A stretch of 64,000 bases of DNA from JAAZGD01 sp964489555 (GCA_964489555.1 CAZAZF010000006.1:43056-107055); one strand, 5' to 3'; numbered from the stretch's first letter, positions 8,949 through 17,510 are shown. A program made the numbers and translations. Notes: generated from the letters alone by a model not told the origin.

Positions 8949-9503
8949 ATGAGCGATAACAATTTGAACACGCAAAAGAAGACCGTTCGTCTGGCGAAAA
9001 TGGGGATGTTGGTGGCCATTTCGGTGGTATTGGTGTACTTCATCCGCTTTCCCATCTTTCCCGCTGTACCATTTTTGGAGTACGATCCGGCCGATATTTC
9101 CATCCTGATCGGAACTTTTGCCTTCGGTCCTTTGGCAGGGCTTGCCTTGACGGTGGTTACCTCGGTAGTTCAGGGATTGACGGTTAGCGCACACAGCGGT
9201 GTTTATGGTATAATAATGCATATCATTGCCACCGGAACGATGGTGTTGGTAGCCGGGTTGATTTATGGAAAAGGAAAGACCAAACGCCGAGCGGCCATGG
9301 CTTTAATTTTCGGGTCCCTGGCCATGACCGTGGTGATGTTTTTTGCCAATCTGGTGGTAACACCTTTATTCATGGGTGTTCCCAGAGAAGTGGTAATGGG
9401 CTTGATGCCCATGATTCTAGCTTTCAATTTGGTGAAGGCGGGAATTAACTCCACCATAACATTTTTGTTGTATAAGAGGCTGTCCGGGTTTTTACGAAAG
9501 TAG
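8949..9503 (+). CDS. ribU: Riboflavin transporter RibU (ECF transporter S component)
   Basis: Substrate-specific membrane subunit of an energy-coupling-factor transporter, 184 residues with about six membrane segments. The family pattern VYFIRFPIFPAVPFLEYDP is visible near residues 30-48 (the riboflavin-binding L1 region), as are GVYGIIMHIIATG and AFNLVKAGINS. It needs the shared EcfA1A2T module, which is not in this window. The FMN riboswitch upstream independently supports the riboflavin assignment. ATG 8949 is chosen because AAGGAGGA lies eight bases before it; the open frame further upstream runs through the riboswitch and terminator and is not coding. Confidence 0.95.
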   Translation: MSDNNLNTQKKTVRLAKMGMLVAISVVLVYFIRFPIFPAVPFLEYDPADISILIGTFAFGPLAGLALTVVTSVVQGLTVSAHSGVYGIIMHIIATGTMVLVAGLIYGKGKTKRRAAMALIFGSLAMTVVMFFANLVVTPLFMGVPREVVMGLMPMILAFNLVKAGINSTITFLLYKRLSGFLRK

Positions 9504-9528
9504 AATGATTTTTGGGCAGGAAGGAACC

Positions 9529-9969
9529 ATGAAGAAACAGCGGTACCTTTTGAAAAATGAAGAAGAAACCAAAGAATTCGGGCTTCAATTGGCCAACCAT
9601 TTGAAGCCCGGTTCTGTGGTGGCATTAATAGGAGATTTGGGTACGGGTAAAACCACCTTGACCCAATATTTGGCTATGGGGTTGGGAATTCAAGAAAGGA
9701 TTACCAGTCCTACCTTTACCATTGTGAAGGAATATAGAAGCGGACGGATCCCCCTCTATCATTTGGACGTATATCGAATTGAAAAGGAGGACCTTTGGGA
9801 GCTGGGTTATGATGAAATTCTCCATGGGCCAGAGGTTGTGGTGATTGAATGGGCAGACAAAATTTGGGAGTATATTCCCCGGGATGCCGTGGTGATTCAT
9901 ATGTTTTCCGGGAAACGACCGGAAAGTCGAATTGTTCAAATTCAAGGCATGAAAGAGAGGGTTCTATGA
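9529..9969 (+). CDS. tsaE: tRNA threonylcarbamoyladenosine biosynthesis ATPase TsaE
   Basis: A 146-residue P-loop ATPase of the TsaE (YjeE/YdiB) family, which works with TsaB and TsaD to transfer the threonylcarbamoyl group to A37 of ANN-decoding tRNAs. Walker A GDLGTGKTT at 35-43, then ITSPTFTIVKEY (switch region) and IPLYHLDVYRIE and VVIEWADKIWEYIP, all standard for the family. ATG 9529 follows AGGAAGGA and is preferred over ATG 9505. Its stop overlaps the tsaB start (ATGA). First gene of a tsaE-tsaB-rimI-tsaD-ABC-F run. Confidence 0.96.
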   Translation: MKKQRYLLKNEEETKEFGLQLANHLKPGSVVALIGDLGTGKTTLTQYLAMGLGIQERITSPTFTIVKEYRSGRIPLYHLDVYRIEKEDLWELGYDEILHGPEVVVIEWADKIWEYIPRDAVVIHMFSGKRPESRIVQIQGMKERVL

Positions 9970-10688
9970 AGCTTTTGGCGCTGGAAACCACCGGGCCCAT
10001 TGCGTCGGTGGCCTTATTTGAAGAAGAGGAGATTACAGAAATCCGGGGAGACGAGGGGTATAATCATTTGACTTCTTTGATTCCTATGATGAAAAATCTT
10101 CTGGAGAAGAGACGGCTGGATTTATGTCAATTGGATGCCGTTGGGGTTTCTGTTGGGCCGGGTTCCTTTACCGGTATTCGAATCGGGGTATCCACCGCAA
10201 GGGCTTTGGGGCAGGCTACCGGCCTGCCTCTTATTGCTGTTCCCACCTTGGAAACTTTCTGTTTTAACGGGGGGGAAGATGGAGAGTCGTTGCGTTGTCC
10301 TATTTTAGATGCTCGAAGGGACCAGGTGTATGGTGCCTGTTTCAAAGGCAGAGAAATGTTGATTCCAACAGGTCCCTATTCTCTGTCCAATTATTTTTCT
10401 CTGCTGGAAGAAAAGAATTTAGAGAGAAATGGTAAAAAAGTTTTTTGGTTTGGAGACGGGGTTTTTCGATACGAAGAAAAAATCCTCTCTTGGAGCGAGA
10501 GCAAGGGGTGGGAGTCCTGTTTTGCTCCCAAGGAGGTTCTTTATCAGACAGCGGCTTCTGGTGTTAAATTGGCGGCGCAGCTTTATGTGGAGAATCACCT
10601 TCTTTCTTACAATCAATTGTTGCCTGAATACCATCGCTTGGCAGAAGCGGAGCGGAAACGACAGGAGGTACTTTCAGGTGAAGGATAG
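9966..10688 (+). CDS. tsaB: tRNA threonylcarbamoyladenosine biosynthesis protein TsaB
   Basis: A 240-residue ASKHA-fold protein that dimerises with TsaD. The N-terminal LALETTGPIASVALF and the family signature VGPGSFTGIRIGVSTAR (63-79) are clear. The second domain carries PILDARRDQVYGACF. It lacks the metal-binding His pair of TsaD, as TsaB always does, and is a scaffold without catalysis. ATG 9966 overlaps the tsaE stop; upstream in-frame codons would overlap tsaE deeply and are not used. Confidence 0.95.
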   Translation: MKLLALETTGPIASVALFEEEEITEIRGDEGYNHLTSLIPMMKNLLEKRRLDLCQLDAVGVSVGPGSFTGIRIGVSTARALGQATGLPLIAVPTLETFCFNGGEDGESLRCPILDARRDQVYGACFKGREMLIPTGPYSLSNYFSLLEEKNLERNGKKVFWFGDGVFRYEEKILSWSESKGWESCFAPKEVLYQTAASGVKLAAQLYVENHLLSYNQLLPEYHRLAEAERKRQEVLSGEG

Positions 10689-11187
10689 ACGGATTCTTCC
10701 AGCTGATTTTTCCGATTTGGAGATTCTGGTTGCCTTGGAAAAGGAAAGCTTCCAACGACCCTGGAGCAGAGAATCTCTAACCCATGAGCTGAAGGATCAC
10801 CATCAGCGGATTTTTCTCAAAGCGCTTTCCGGGGGAGAAGTAGTAGGATATGCCGGGTTATGGATTATTGTGGATGAAGGTCATATTACCAGAGTGGCCG
10901 TTCATCCTCAGCATAGGGGGAAGGGAATCGGAAAAGATTTGGTGCAGGAATTGATACGGAAGGGCCTTCAGGAGGGCTGCAAAGGCTTTACTTTGGAGGT
11001 AAGGGAAAACAACTTGGAAGCCCGGAGGCTTTACGCTTCTCTCGGGTTTACCCAGGAAGGGCGACGACAAGGGTATTACGAGGAGGAAGGGGAGGATGGA
11101 ATCATTATGTGGATGATCCCCGGGGACATGAAGAAAAAGAGAGAGTCGAAAAAAGAATTTTGCGGCTCGTGTGGAGAGGAAAAATGA
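10678..11187 (+). CDS. rimI: Ribosomal protein S18-alanine N-acetyltransferase RimI-like
   Basis: A 169-residue GNAT acetyltransferase. The acetyl-CoA pyrophosphate loop RGKGIGKDL (80-88), preceded by ITRVAVHPQH, and LEVRENNLEARRLYASLGF are the RimI pattern. The usual role is N-terminal acetylation of ribosomal protein S18, and the gene is often placed between tsaB and tsaD. GTG 10678 is the start: AGGAGGT lies eight bases before it. The frame is open far upstream inside tsaB, but that extension has no family similarity. A charged tail with two Cys (FCGSCGEEK) closes the protein; the stop overlaps the tsaD start. Confidence 0.93.
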   Translation: MKDRRILPADFSDLEILVALEKESFQRPWSRESLTHELKDHHQRIFLKALSGGEVVGYAGLWIIVDEGHITRVAVHPQHRGKGIGKDLVQELIRKGLQEGCKGFTLEVRENNLEARRLYASLGFTQEGRRQGYYEEEGEDGIIMWMIPGDMKKKRESKKEFCGSCGEEK

Positions 11188-12230
11188 AAGAAGGAAAACA
11201 GATTACTTTGGCCCTGGAATCCAGTTGTGATGAAACGGCGGTGGCACTTCTTGCGGAGGGAAGGCAAGTGCTTTCCAATGTGATCTCTTCTCAAATTCCC
11301 ATCCATCAAGCCTTTGGCGGGGTGGTTCCGGAGATTGCTTCCCGTCACCATTTGGAGAACATAAATGATGTATTGCAACAAGCCTTGGAAGAGGCCCAGG
11401 TGGAGCTTCCTCAAGTGGATCTGGTAGGTGTTACATGTGGTCCCGGGTTGGTAGGCGCCTTGCTGATTGGGGTGGCCACGGCCAAGGCGCTAGCTTTTGT
11501 CTTAAACAAACCATTGGTGGGAGTGGACCACATGATGGGGCATGTGGCAGCCAATTACATCCAGCACCGAGAATTAGAGCCGCCCTTTACCGGCCTTATT
11601 GTCAGCGGAGGCCATACTGTCCTGGTTCAAGTGGTGGACTACAACCGATGGGCCCTCATAGGAGAAACCAGAGATGATGCGGTAGGTGAGGCTTACGATA
11701 AGGTGGCACGGATTCTGGGCTTGGGGTATCCCGGGGGACCCAAGGTAGAAGAAATTGCATTAAAAGGGGATCCCAAAAAAATCCCTTTTAAGCGTGTTTA
11801 TCTGGAGAAGGATTCCTATGACTTTTCCTTTAGCGGAATCAAGACTGCCGTTATGAACTATGTTCATACGGAACAACAGCGAAAAAATTCCATTGATGTG
11901 GCGGATGTGGCGGCAGGGTTCCAAGAGGCGGTGCTGGAGGTTTTAGTGGAAAAAAGCATTCGGGCGGCATTGGAAATGGATACGGGCAAATTGGTGTTGG
12001 CAGGAGGGGTTTCCGCCAACCAACGTTTGTGCCACTGGTTGGAGCAACGGTGTGGTGAAGAAGGCCTTCGGCTATATCACCCGGATCCTTTATTATGTAC
12101 AGACAATGCGGCCATGATTGGATGTGCCGCCTATTACAAATTTATGGAAGGAAAGCAGGACGATTTGGATTTGGACGCCTATCCGGGCCTGCCCATGGCA
12201 TATGATTATCTTCAGTGTAAAAGATCTTAG
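11184..12230 (+). CDS. tsaD: tRNA N6-adenosine threonylcarbamoyltransferase TsaD
   Basis: A 348-residue catalytic subunit of t6A synthesis (Kae1/YgjD/Gcp). The metal-binding HMMGH is at H116/H120 and the nucleotide-binding blocks LESSCDETAVALL, TCGPGLVGALLIG, ISGGHT-type IVSGGHTVL, and LAGGVSANQRL are all present. Active in the cytosol with TsaB and TsaE. ATG 11184 overlaps the rimI stop. The last 29 bases overlap the ABC-F gene, so the five genes are tightly coupled. Confidence 0.96.
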   Translation: MKEGKQITLALESSCDETAVALLAEGRQVLSNVISSQIPIHQAFGGVVPEIASRHHLENINDVLQQALEEAQVELPQVDLVGVTCGPGLVGALLIGVATAKALAFVLNKPLVGVDHMMGHVAANYIQHRELEPPFTGLIVSGGHTVLVQVVDYNRWALIGETRDDAVGEAYDKVARILGLGYPGGPKVEEIALKGDPKKIPFKRVYLEKDSYDFSFSGIKTAVMNYVHTEQQRKNSIDVADVAAGFQEAVLEVLVEKSIRAALEMDTGKLVLAGGVSANQRLCHWLEQRCGEEGLRLYHPDPLLCTDNAAMIGCAAYYKFMEGKQDDLDLDAYPGLPMAYDYLQCKRS

Positions 12231-14193
12231 CGTGTCCTTTGGCACGGAAACCCTTTTGGATGGGGTTTCGTTCCATATCAAAGAAGGCGACCGGATTGGA
12301 GTAATCGGAGCTAACGGAGCGGGGAAAACCACCCTCCTTCGTGTTCTTTCAGGGGAAATGGCGGCAACCTCCGGTGATGTTTTTGTGTCTGGAGAAAAAA
12401 GGGTTGGGTTTTTAAAACAACAACCTGATTTTCCGGAGGAAAAAACGGTGATTCAAGAAGTAGAGGACACCTTTTTGCCCCTTCACCTTTTGGAAAAAGA
12501 AATGGCTAGAGTGGCGGAAATCGTCGCAGAAAAGGGTGCGGAGGCCAAGGGCGAAATGGACCTGCTGGACCGTCTTCGACATCAATATGAGAGGCAGGGA
12601 GGATATACGTACCAAAGCGAGGTCAAAGGAATTTTGTCCACTATGGCTTTCCCGGAAGCTATGTTTGGCAAAAAACTATCCACCTTGTCCGGTGGAGAAA
12701 AGACCCGGTTGGCCATGGCTTGTCTTCTCTTAAAAAAACCGGATATTCTTTTGCTGGACGAGCCTACAAACCATTTGGATATTGGCATGCTGAAATGGCT
12801 GGAACAATATTTGCGCGCCTATCGGGGAACCATTTTGGTAGTGACCCATGATCGGTATTTTTTGGACCAGGTGACCAACCGGATTTTTGAAATAGAAGGA
12901 AAAAAGTTGGAAATATTTGATGGGGGCTACGAAGAGTACGCTGGCCGGAAGAAGGTTCTTCGGGAAGAAGCTTTGAAAAAGGCGCAGAATCAACAAAAGG
13001 AGATTGCCCGGCAGGAAGACATCATTCGGCGCTTCAAGGAGCGAGGCACGGAAAAGTTGGCAAAAAGAGCCGCTTCTCGCGAAAAGAGGCTGGCTCAAGT
13101 GGAGAAGGTTGCTCAACCAGAGCCCTCCATCGGAAAAGTGAAGATTCATTTCAGGCAGGAGTTTCAAAGCGGGAGGGATGTGATTTTAGCAGAGAACCTC
13201 TCCAAAAGCTTTGGGAGAGGACAGAATCGAAAAGAGTTGTTTCGCCAGGTGAATCTGGATATTAAAAGAGGAGAAAGAATTTGCTTGGTGGGGCCCAACG
13301 GGATTGGGAAAACCACCTTGTTAAAGATTCTTATGGGGCAGTTGCCAATGGAGGCGGGGCACTTGAAAATCGGTCACAATGTTATCTTCGGATACTATGA
13401 CCAGGAGCAACAAAACCTCAGTTCTTCTTTAACGGTTTTGGAGGAATTGAAGGAATCTTACCGCCTGTATTCCGATACGCAAATGAGATCCATCCTGGGG
13501 CGGTTTCTGTTTCAGGGAGACAAGGTGTTTCTCCCGGTGGGAAGCTTGAGTGGGGGAGAAAAAGCCAGATTGGCTTTAGTAAAACTTATGTTATCGGGAG
13601 CCAATACCTTGATTTTTGATGAGCCCACCAACCATCTGGACATTCCTTCCAAGGAGGTGTTTGAGGAAGCCCTGTTGGATTTCCCCGGAACCATTTTGTG
13701 CATTTCCCATGACCGGTATTTTCTAAATAAAATACCCAATCGAATTTTGGAGCTTTCAGAAGATGGGATTATTCCTTACCTTGGGAAATATGATTATTAC
13801 ATGGAGAAAAAGCAAAGCATTCAATCTGTAAGAGAGTATCTTACCGGGCTGTCCGGTTCAGAAAATGGGATGGGCGGCAAAAGACCGGATGAGGAAACTC
13901 CTTCCCCTTCTTTGGAACTACGCAAAAGAAAAAAAGAAGAAGAGGCCCTTCGGCGTAGACTTCTTCGAAGAATTGAGGAAACGGAGAAGGAGTTACAAGA
14001 ATGGGAGGATCGAAAAAAAGAAATCTTTAGCCTAATGGAGCAAGAAGCAGTCCGAACCCAACCGGAACGGTTATTGGAGCTGACCGAAGAACTGGCAGAG
14101 TTGGAGCAATATCTGGAAAAGGGTTATTTGGAATGGCATTCCTGTCAGGAAATGTTGGAAAATGGGGAAAAAGAAAAGGAGAGGTTTTTTTAG
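12202..14193 (+). CDS. ABC-F family ribosome-associated ATPase (YdiF-like)
   Basis: A 663-residue protein with two ABC domains and no membrane segment. Walker A GANGAGKTT (36-44), signature LSGGEKTRLAMA and LLLDEPTNHLD in domain 1; a charged linker helix (about 255-310); Walker A GPNGIGKTT (about 365), LSGGEKARLALV and LIFDEPTNHLD in domain 2; then a Lys/Glu-rich C-terminal coiled coil (about 575-655). ABC-F proteins bind the ribosomal E site and resolve stalled or drug-blocked complexes. Position after tsaD matches ydiF of Bacillus, so a housekeeping role is more likely than resistance. ATG 12202 lies within the end of tsaD. Confidence 0.93.
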   Translation: MIIFSVKDLSVSFGTETLLDGVSFHIKEGDRIGVIGANGAGKTTLLRVLSGEMAATSGDVFVSGEKRVGFLKQQPDFPEEKTVIQEVEDTFLPLHLLEKEMARVAEIVAEKGAEAKGEMDLLDRLRHQYERQGGYTYQSEVKGILSTMAFPEAMFGKKLSTLSGGEKTRLAMACLLLKKPDILLLDEPTNHLDIGMLKWLEQYLRAYRGTILVVTHDRYFLDQVTNRIFEIEGKKLEIFDGGYEEYAGRKKVLREEALKKAQNQQKEIARQEDIIRRFKERGTEKLAKRAASREKRLAQVEKVAQPEPSIGKVKIHFRQEFQSGRDVILAENLSKSFGRGQNRKELFRQVNLDIKRGERICLVGPNGIGKTTLLKILMGQLPMEAGHLKIGHNVIFGYYDQEQQNLSSSLTVLEELKESYRLYSDTQMRSILGRFLFQGDKVFLPVGSLSGGEKARLALVKLMLSGANTLIFDEPTNHLDIPSKEVFEEALLDFPGTILCISHDRYFLNKIPNRILELSEDGIIPYLGKYDYYMEKKQSIQSVREYLTGLSGSENGMGGKRPDEETPSPSLELRKRKKEEEALRRRLLRRIEETEKELQEWEDRKKEIFSLMEQEAVRTQPERLLELTEELAELEQYLEKGYLEWHSCQEMLENGEKEKERFF

Positions 14194-14202
14194 GAAATTC
14201 TC

Positions 14203-14231
14203 TTGCATTACATAGGGTAACCCATTATAAT
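14203..14231 (+). promoter_or_regulatory. Promoter of acyl carrier protein gene, with central dyad
   Basis: TTGCAT (14203-14208), 17 bases, TATAAT (14226-14231). The spacer contains the dyad GGGTAACCC (14215-14223), which could be a repressor site of a fatty-acid regulator; that part is inference. Confidence 0.7.
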
Positions 14232-14303
14232 GATTTTATTCTGGCCCGGGGGCCCTGGTGGGGAAACGGGAGGTCAGGGAATAAGATTGATGGAGGAGTA
14301 ATC

Positions 14304-14534
14304 ATGACATTCAAAAAAGTAAAGGATATCATCTGCGATCAGTTGAGTGTAGAGGAAGCAGTTGTTCAAATGGAAACCCATTTGATGAAGGATCTTGAGG
14401 CAGACTCGTTGGATGCTGTAGAAATTATTATGGCGATTGAAGATGAATTTGATATCGAAGTACCGGATGAAGATGCAGAAAAGTTTCAAAGCGTAGGGGA
14501 CATCGTAAAGTACATCGAAGAGAAAATCAACTAG
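14304..14534 (+). CDS. acpP: Acyl carrier protein
   Basis: A 76-residue acidic acyl carrier protein for fatty acid synthesis. Phosphopantetheine attaches to Ser35 in the DSLD motif (EADSLDAVE), and EDEFDIEVPDEDAEK (helix 3 region) is standard. A GGAGG ribosome site lies before ATG 14304. It has its own promoter and terminator and no other fatty acid genes nearby, so it is a single-gene transcript between the tsa cluster and rex. The position in Bacillus between ydiF and rex is held by moaC instead. Confidence 0.95.
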   Translation: MTFKKVKDIICDQLSVEEAVVQMETHLMKDLEADSLDAVEIIMAIEDEFDIEVPDEDAEKFQSVGDIVKYIEEKIN

Positions 14535-14544
14535 TTATCACTAA

Positions 14545-14573
14545 AAACCCGTTTGCGCAAAACGGGTTTTTTT
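14545..14573 (+). terminator. Intrinsic terminator after acyl carrier protein
   Basis: ACCCGTTT pairs with AAACGGGT around a GCGCA loop, followed by seven T. A strong rho-independent terminator. Confidence 0.92.
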
Positions 14574-14603
14574 GTCCTAGAGTAGTACGGGGGAGGCAGA
14601 CCT

Positions 14604-15248
14604 ATGAAATCAACGAAAAAAATATCGAGAGCGGTGATTAAACGCTTGCCTCGTTATCGGCGTTATTTAATTGAATTGAAGAAAAAAGGGATCGATAAAA
14701 TTTCCTCGGGGGATTTGAGCAATTTAATCGGGTATACGGCTTCTCAGATTCGTCAGGATTTAAATAACTTTGGCGGGTTCGGGCAGCAAGGTTATGGATA
14801 CAATGTGGAAGGCCTTCTCAATGAGATTAGCGCCATCCTGGGATTGGACAAACAGCATACTATGGTGATCGTTGGTGCCGGAAAATTGGGAACGGCTGTG
14901 GCAAACTACACCTTTGGTAAAGCAGGTTTTGCGGTAAAAGCGCTGTTTGATAATAATCGAGATAAAGTGGGGACCAACAGCGGAGGTTTTGAAATTTTGG
15001 ATGTGGAACAGCTGGTCCCTTATATCGAAGAAAACAAGGTGGACATTGGGGTCATCTGTACTCAAAAGGAATCGGCTCAGGAAATTGCGGATAAGATGGC
15101 ATTTGCCGGAGTTCGGGGCATTTGGAACTTCGCTCCACTTGACATCGAAGTGCCGGCTAGAGTGGCTTTGGAAAATGTTCATTTGTCAGATAGTCTTCAT
15201 TCTCTGGCGTACCATATCAATAATATGCAAAAGGAAGAATATCGATAA
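14604..15248 (+). CDS. rex: Redox-sensing transcriptional repressor Rex
   Basis: A 214-residue repressor that senses the NADH/NAD+ ratio. N-terminal winged helix includes SQIRQDLNNFGGFGQQGYGY (48-67), the invariant Rex DNA-binding block; the Rossmann motif VGAGKLGTA is at 90-98; the domain-swapped C-terminal helix ends the protein. In Clostridia Rex represses fermentation genes. ATG 14604 follows GGGGGAGG. A divergent-facing ferredoxin gene lies downstream. I did not find a convincing Rex operator in the neighbouring intergenic DNA. Confidence 0.96.
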   Translation: MKSTKKISRAVIKRLPRYRRYLIELKKKGIDKISSGDLSNLIGYTASQIRQDLNNFGGFGQQGYGYNVEGLLNEISAILGLDKQHTMVIVGAGKLGTAVANYTFGKAGFAVKALFDNNRDKVGTNSGGFEILDVEQLVPYIEENKVDIGVICTQKESAQEIADKMAFAGVRGIWNFAPLDIEVPARVALENVHLSDSLHSLAYHINNMQKEEYR

Positions 15249-15261
15249 AATTTAATGGGAA

Positions 15262-15301
15262 CAAAAAAGTAAGTAGCCGTTTCGCATTTTGCGAAACGGC
15301 T
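15262..15301 (-). terminator. Terminator of the ferredoxin gene (minus strand)
   Basis: AGCCGTTTCGC (15275-15285) pairs perfectly with GCGAAACGGCT (15291-15301). On the minus strand the stem is followed by a T-run (complement of AAAAAA at 15263-15268), on the plus strand it is not, so it mainly serves the ferredoxin transcript but may also stop rex read-through. Confidence 0.8.
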
Positions 15302-15343
15302 GACTGTTGGAAATCAACACTTCTTTTTGGATCCAGGACGGTT

Positions 15344-15514
15344 TTATGCAGGTACCGGTGCGTCTACCGGACAAACATCTGCACAAGCGCCACAGTCGAT
15401 GCATTTATCCGCATCGATCACATAGATGGATTCTCCTTCAGAAATGGCTTCTGTGGGGCATTCTGGCTCACAGGCGCCGCAAGAGATGCATTCTTCCGTG
15501 ATTTTATAGCTCAT
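15344..15514 (-). CDS. 2[4Fe-4S] ferredoxin
   Basis: A 56-residue clostridial-type ferredoxin on the minus strand. Two cluster-binding motifs are plain: CISCGACEPECP (9-20) and CIDCGACADVCP (38-49), each CxxCxxCxxxCP. The start MSYKITEEC is standard. An AAAGGAGGA ribosome site lies seven bases before the ATG (15512-15514 in plus coordinates). It is a low-potential electron carrier for anaerobic oxidoreductases and possibly for radical SAM enzymes such as the one at 47558-49006. It has its own terminator and faces rex tail to tail. Confidence 0.97.
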   Translation of the reverse strand: MSYKITEECISCGACEPECPTEAISEGESIYVIDADKCIDCGACADVCPVDAPVPA

Positions 15515-15607
15515 GTAGTATCCTCCTTTAGAAATTGATTCAAATCCTAAGACAATGGAATTATACCATCATTTCTTTTTAAAGTAAAGGACGAGAGGGC
15601 AGACTCT

Positions 15608-16417
15608 GTGAAAGTATATGCGCTGGTAGGAAAGAGCGGAACCGGAAAAAGTTATCAAGCCATGAACCTGTGTAGGGATTTGGATATCGAAGCCATTATT
15701 GATGATGGCTTGTTTATTTATGGCAATGGCATTTTGGCCGGAAAGTCAGCCAAAAGGCAGGGGACCGTAGTGGGCGCTATAAAAACGGCTTTGTTTTCCG
15801 AGGAGGATCATCGCAATCAAGTGGTGGAAAAAATAGGGGAAGTGAACCCTCATCGGGTTTTGGTCATCGGCACTTCGGACAAAATGGTGGAAAAAATCGC
15901 CCGCAGGTTGGCATTGCCCCCCATTGAGGACACCATATATATTGAAGGAATTACCACGGAAAAGGAACGCCAGATTGCCGGAAAGCAGCGGCATGAAATG
16001 GGAAAGCATGTCATTCCTGTGCCAACCTTTCAATTAAAAAAAGATTTTTCCGGGTATTTTTTGGACCCGCTCCGGATTTTCCGGGAGCTGGGTTCCGGCC
16101 GGGCCGGTTTTGCAGAGAAGTCGGTGGTGCGTCCCACTTACAGCTATATGGGAGATTTTTTCATTTCAGACACTGCCATTAGCGATATAGTTCATATTTT
16201 AGCTGAAAAACAAAATGGAGTGGCTCAAATCCTTCGTGTTACCACACAGACAGGCAAAAGCGGGGTGGAAATTCTGGTGCTGGTAACCATGGAATATGGC
16301 ATTTCTCTGGTGGAAGCCGCCACGGAATTTCAACGCATTCTTCGAGGGCAGGTGGCAGAAATGACGGCCTTCAATGTAGCCCGGGTGGATGTAGAAATTC
16401 GAGGGCTCAGAGAATAA
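15608..16417 (+). CDS. P-loop protein with Asp23/Gls24-like C-terminal domain
   Basis: A 269-residue protein of uncertain function. The N-terminus is a nucleotide-binding core with Walker A GKSGTGKS (8-15) and later RVLVIGTSDKMVEKIARRL. After a middle segment (about 165-190, rich in Phe/Gly/Arg), the last ~85 residues (VTMEYGISLVEAATEFQRIL, then FNVARVDVEIRGL) look like the Asp23/Gls24 family, proteins of the Gram-positive cell envelope stress response. GTG 15608 is the start after AGAGGG. I know of no reaction for this combination; the ATP-binding part is well supported, the Gls24-like part moderately. Confidence 0.75.
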   Translation: MKVYALVGKSGTGKSYQAMNLCRDLDIEAIIDDGLFIYGNGILAGKSAKRQGTVVGAIKTALFSEEDHRNQVVEKIGEVNPHRVLVIGTSDKMVEKIARRLALPPIEDTIYIEGITTEKERQIAGKQRHEMGKHVIPVPTFQLKKDFSGYFLDPLRIFRELGSGRAGFAEKSVVRPTYSYMGDFFISDTAISDIVHILAEKQNGVAQILRVTTQTGKSGVEILVLVTMEYGISLVEAATEFQRILRGQVAEMTAFNVARVDVEIRGLRE

Positions 16418-16436
16418 GAAGGAAGGTGCGGAAAGA

Positions 16437-17318
16437 ATGCAGCAGCTTACCATAGAAGGAATCAAAGATTTTTCACTGGCCCAGACGCTGGAATGTGGCC
16501 AGTGTTTTCGTTGGGAAGCCCGGGAAGACGGTTCTTATATTGGTGTAGTAGGCCATCGGGTGGCCAACCTGACTTCCGAAGCCCAAGGGGATAGCGGGGT
16601 GCTGACCATCCGACAGATAGGCGAAGGGGGAAATCCGGAACAGGAAATTCAGTTTTGGCGTCATTATTTGGATTTGGATCTGGATTATGGCAAGGTGAAA
16701 AAAAGACTATGCCGTGAAGACCCGGCTATGAGAAAAGTTGTTGAAGGAGGAGAAGGAATTCATGTTCTTCATCAGGACCCTTGGGAAACTCTGATTTCAT
16801 TTTTGATTTCACAAAACAACCACATTCCTCGAATAAAAAGCAGCATTGAGGCTTTGTGCAGCTTCTTTGGAACGCCTCTGGGAGAGGCTTTTGGAAAGCA
16901 GCATTATGCTTTTCCTTTGCCAAATCAATTGGCCGGGTTGACCCGGGAAGATTTGGCTCCTGTGAGATTGGGATACCGGGATGTGTATGTATTGAAGGCG
17001 GCTCGGAAGGTTTCCGGTGAAGGACTTTGCCGACTTCAGAATTGTGGCCAGGGTTCGTCAGCGGAAGGGATGGAATACTTGTGTTCTTTTCATGGGGTTG
17101 GGAAAAAAGTGGCTCATTGTACCATGTTATATGGGTTGGGGCAGCGAACCAGTTTTCCTCTGGATGTTTGGATGAAACGAATTATGAACCGGCTTTACGG
17201 AATTCCGGAAGAAGATGAAAAGGCTATGGAACAGTTGGCATCCACACAGTATGGAGAAATTTCCGGGTTGGCTCAGCAATATCTTTTTTATCATATTACC
17301 CAAAGCAAGAAAAAATAA
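16437..17318 (+). CDS. 8-oxoguanine DNA glycosylase (OGG1 type)
   Basis: A 293-residue HhH-GPD glycosylase with an OGG1-like N-terminal domain. FSLAQTLECGQCFRW (about 10-25) is the typical opening, WETLISFLISQNNHIPRI is the DNA-contact helix region, and HGVGKKVAHC carries the catalytic Lys of the helix-hairpin-helix, followed by FPLDVWMKR with the catalytic Asp (about 241). It removes oxidised guanine paired with C and nicks the strand. The start ATG 16437 follows GGAAGG. It lies before groESL but with its own A/T-rich terminator between. Confidence 0.93.
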   Translation: MQQLTIEGIKDFSLAQTLECGQCFRWEAREDGSYIGVVGHRVANLTSEAQGDSGVLTIRQIGEGGNPEQEIQFWRHYLDLDLDYGKVKKRLCREDPAMRKVVEGGEGIHVLHQDPWETLISFLISQNNHIPRIKSSIEALCSFFGTPLGEAFGKQHYAFPLPNQLAGLTREDLAPVRLGYRDVYVLKAARKVSGEGLCRLQNCGQGSSAEGMEYLCSFHGVGKKVAHCTMLYGLGQRTSFPLDVWMKRIMNRLYGIPEEDEKAMEQLASTQYGEISGLAQQYLFYHITQSKKK

Positions 17319-17376
17319 TTATGTAAACCAAACAGGAAAATTTGGGGTTGAAAACCGGAAAAAATAGGGAATATAG

Positions 17377-17408
17377 AAAAAAGGGGAAGAATAACCCTCT
17401 TTTTTTTT
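17377..17408 (+). terminator. Probable terminator after DNA glycosylase
   Basis: AAAAAAGGGG (about 17377-17384) and CCCTCTTTTTTTTT (17395-17408) face each other around AAGAATAA. The GC core is short, but A and T runs on both sides could work in either direction. The rest of 17319-17450 is A-rich with nothing else recognised. Confidence 0.55.
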
Positions 17409-17450
17409 CTTTGCCCGGAAAAATTCAATAAAAAAATTGAAAAAAAGGGG

Positions 17451-17479
17451 TTGACACAAGAGAGGGAAGAGAGTATATT
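17451..17479 (+). promoter_or_regulatory. groESL promoter
   Basis: TTGACA (17451-17456), 17 bases, TATATT (17474-17479). The CIRCE operator begins five bases after the -10 box, covering the start of transcription. Confidence 0.9.
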
Positions 17480-17483
17480 ACAG

Positions 17484-17510
17484 TTAGCACTCTGTAAAAG
17501 TGAGTGCTAA
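17484..17510 (+). promoter_or_regulatory. CIRCE operator (HrcA binding site)
   Basis: Perfect TTAGCACTC (17484-17492), nine-base spacer, GAGTGCTAA (17502-17510). This is the classic binding site of the heat-shock repressor HrcA. hrcA itself is not in the window. Confidence 0.98.

Noticed and set aside
10429..10677. Long upstream extension of the RimI reading frame
   Set aside because: It overlaps tsaB in another frame, has no family similarity, and GTG 10678 has a good ribosome site.
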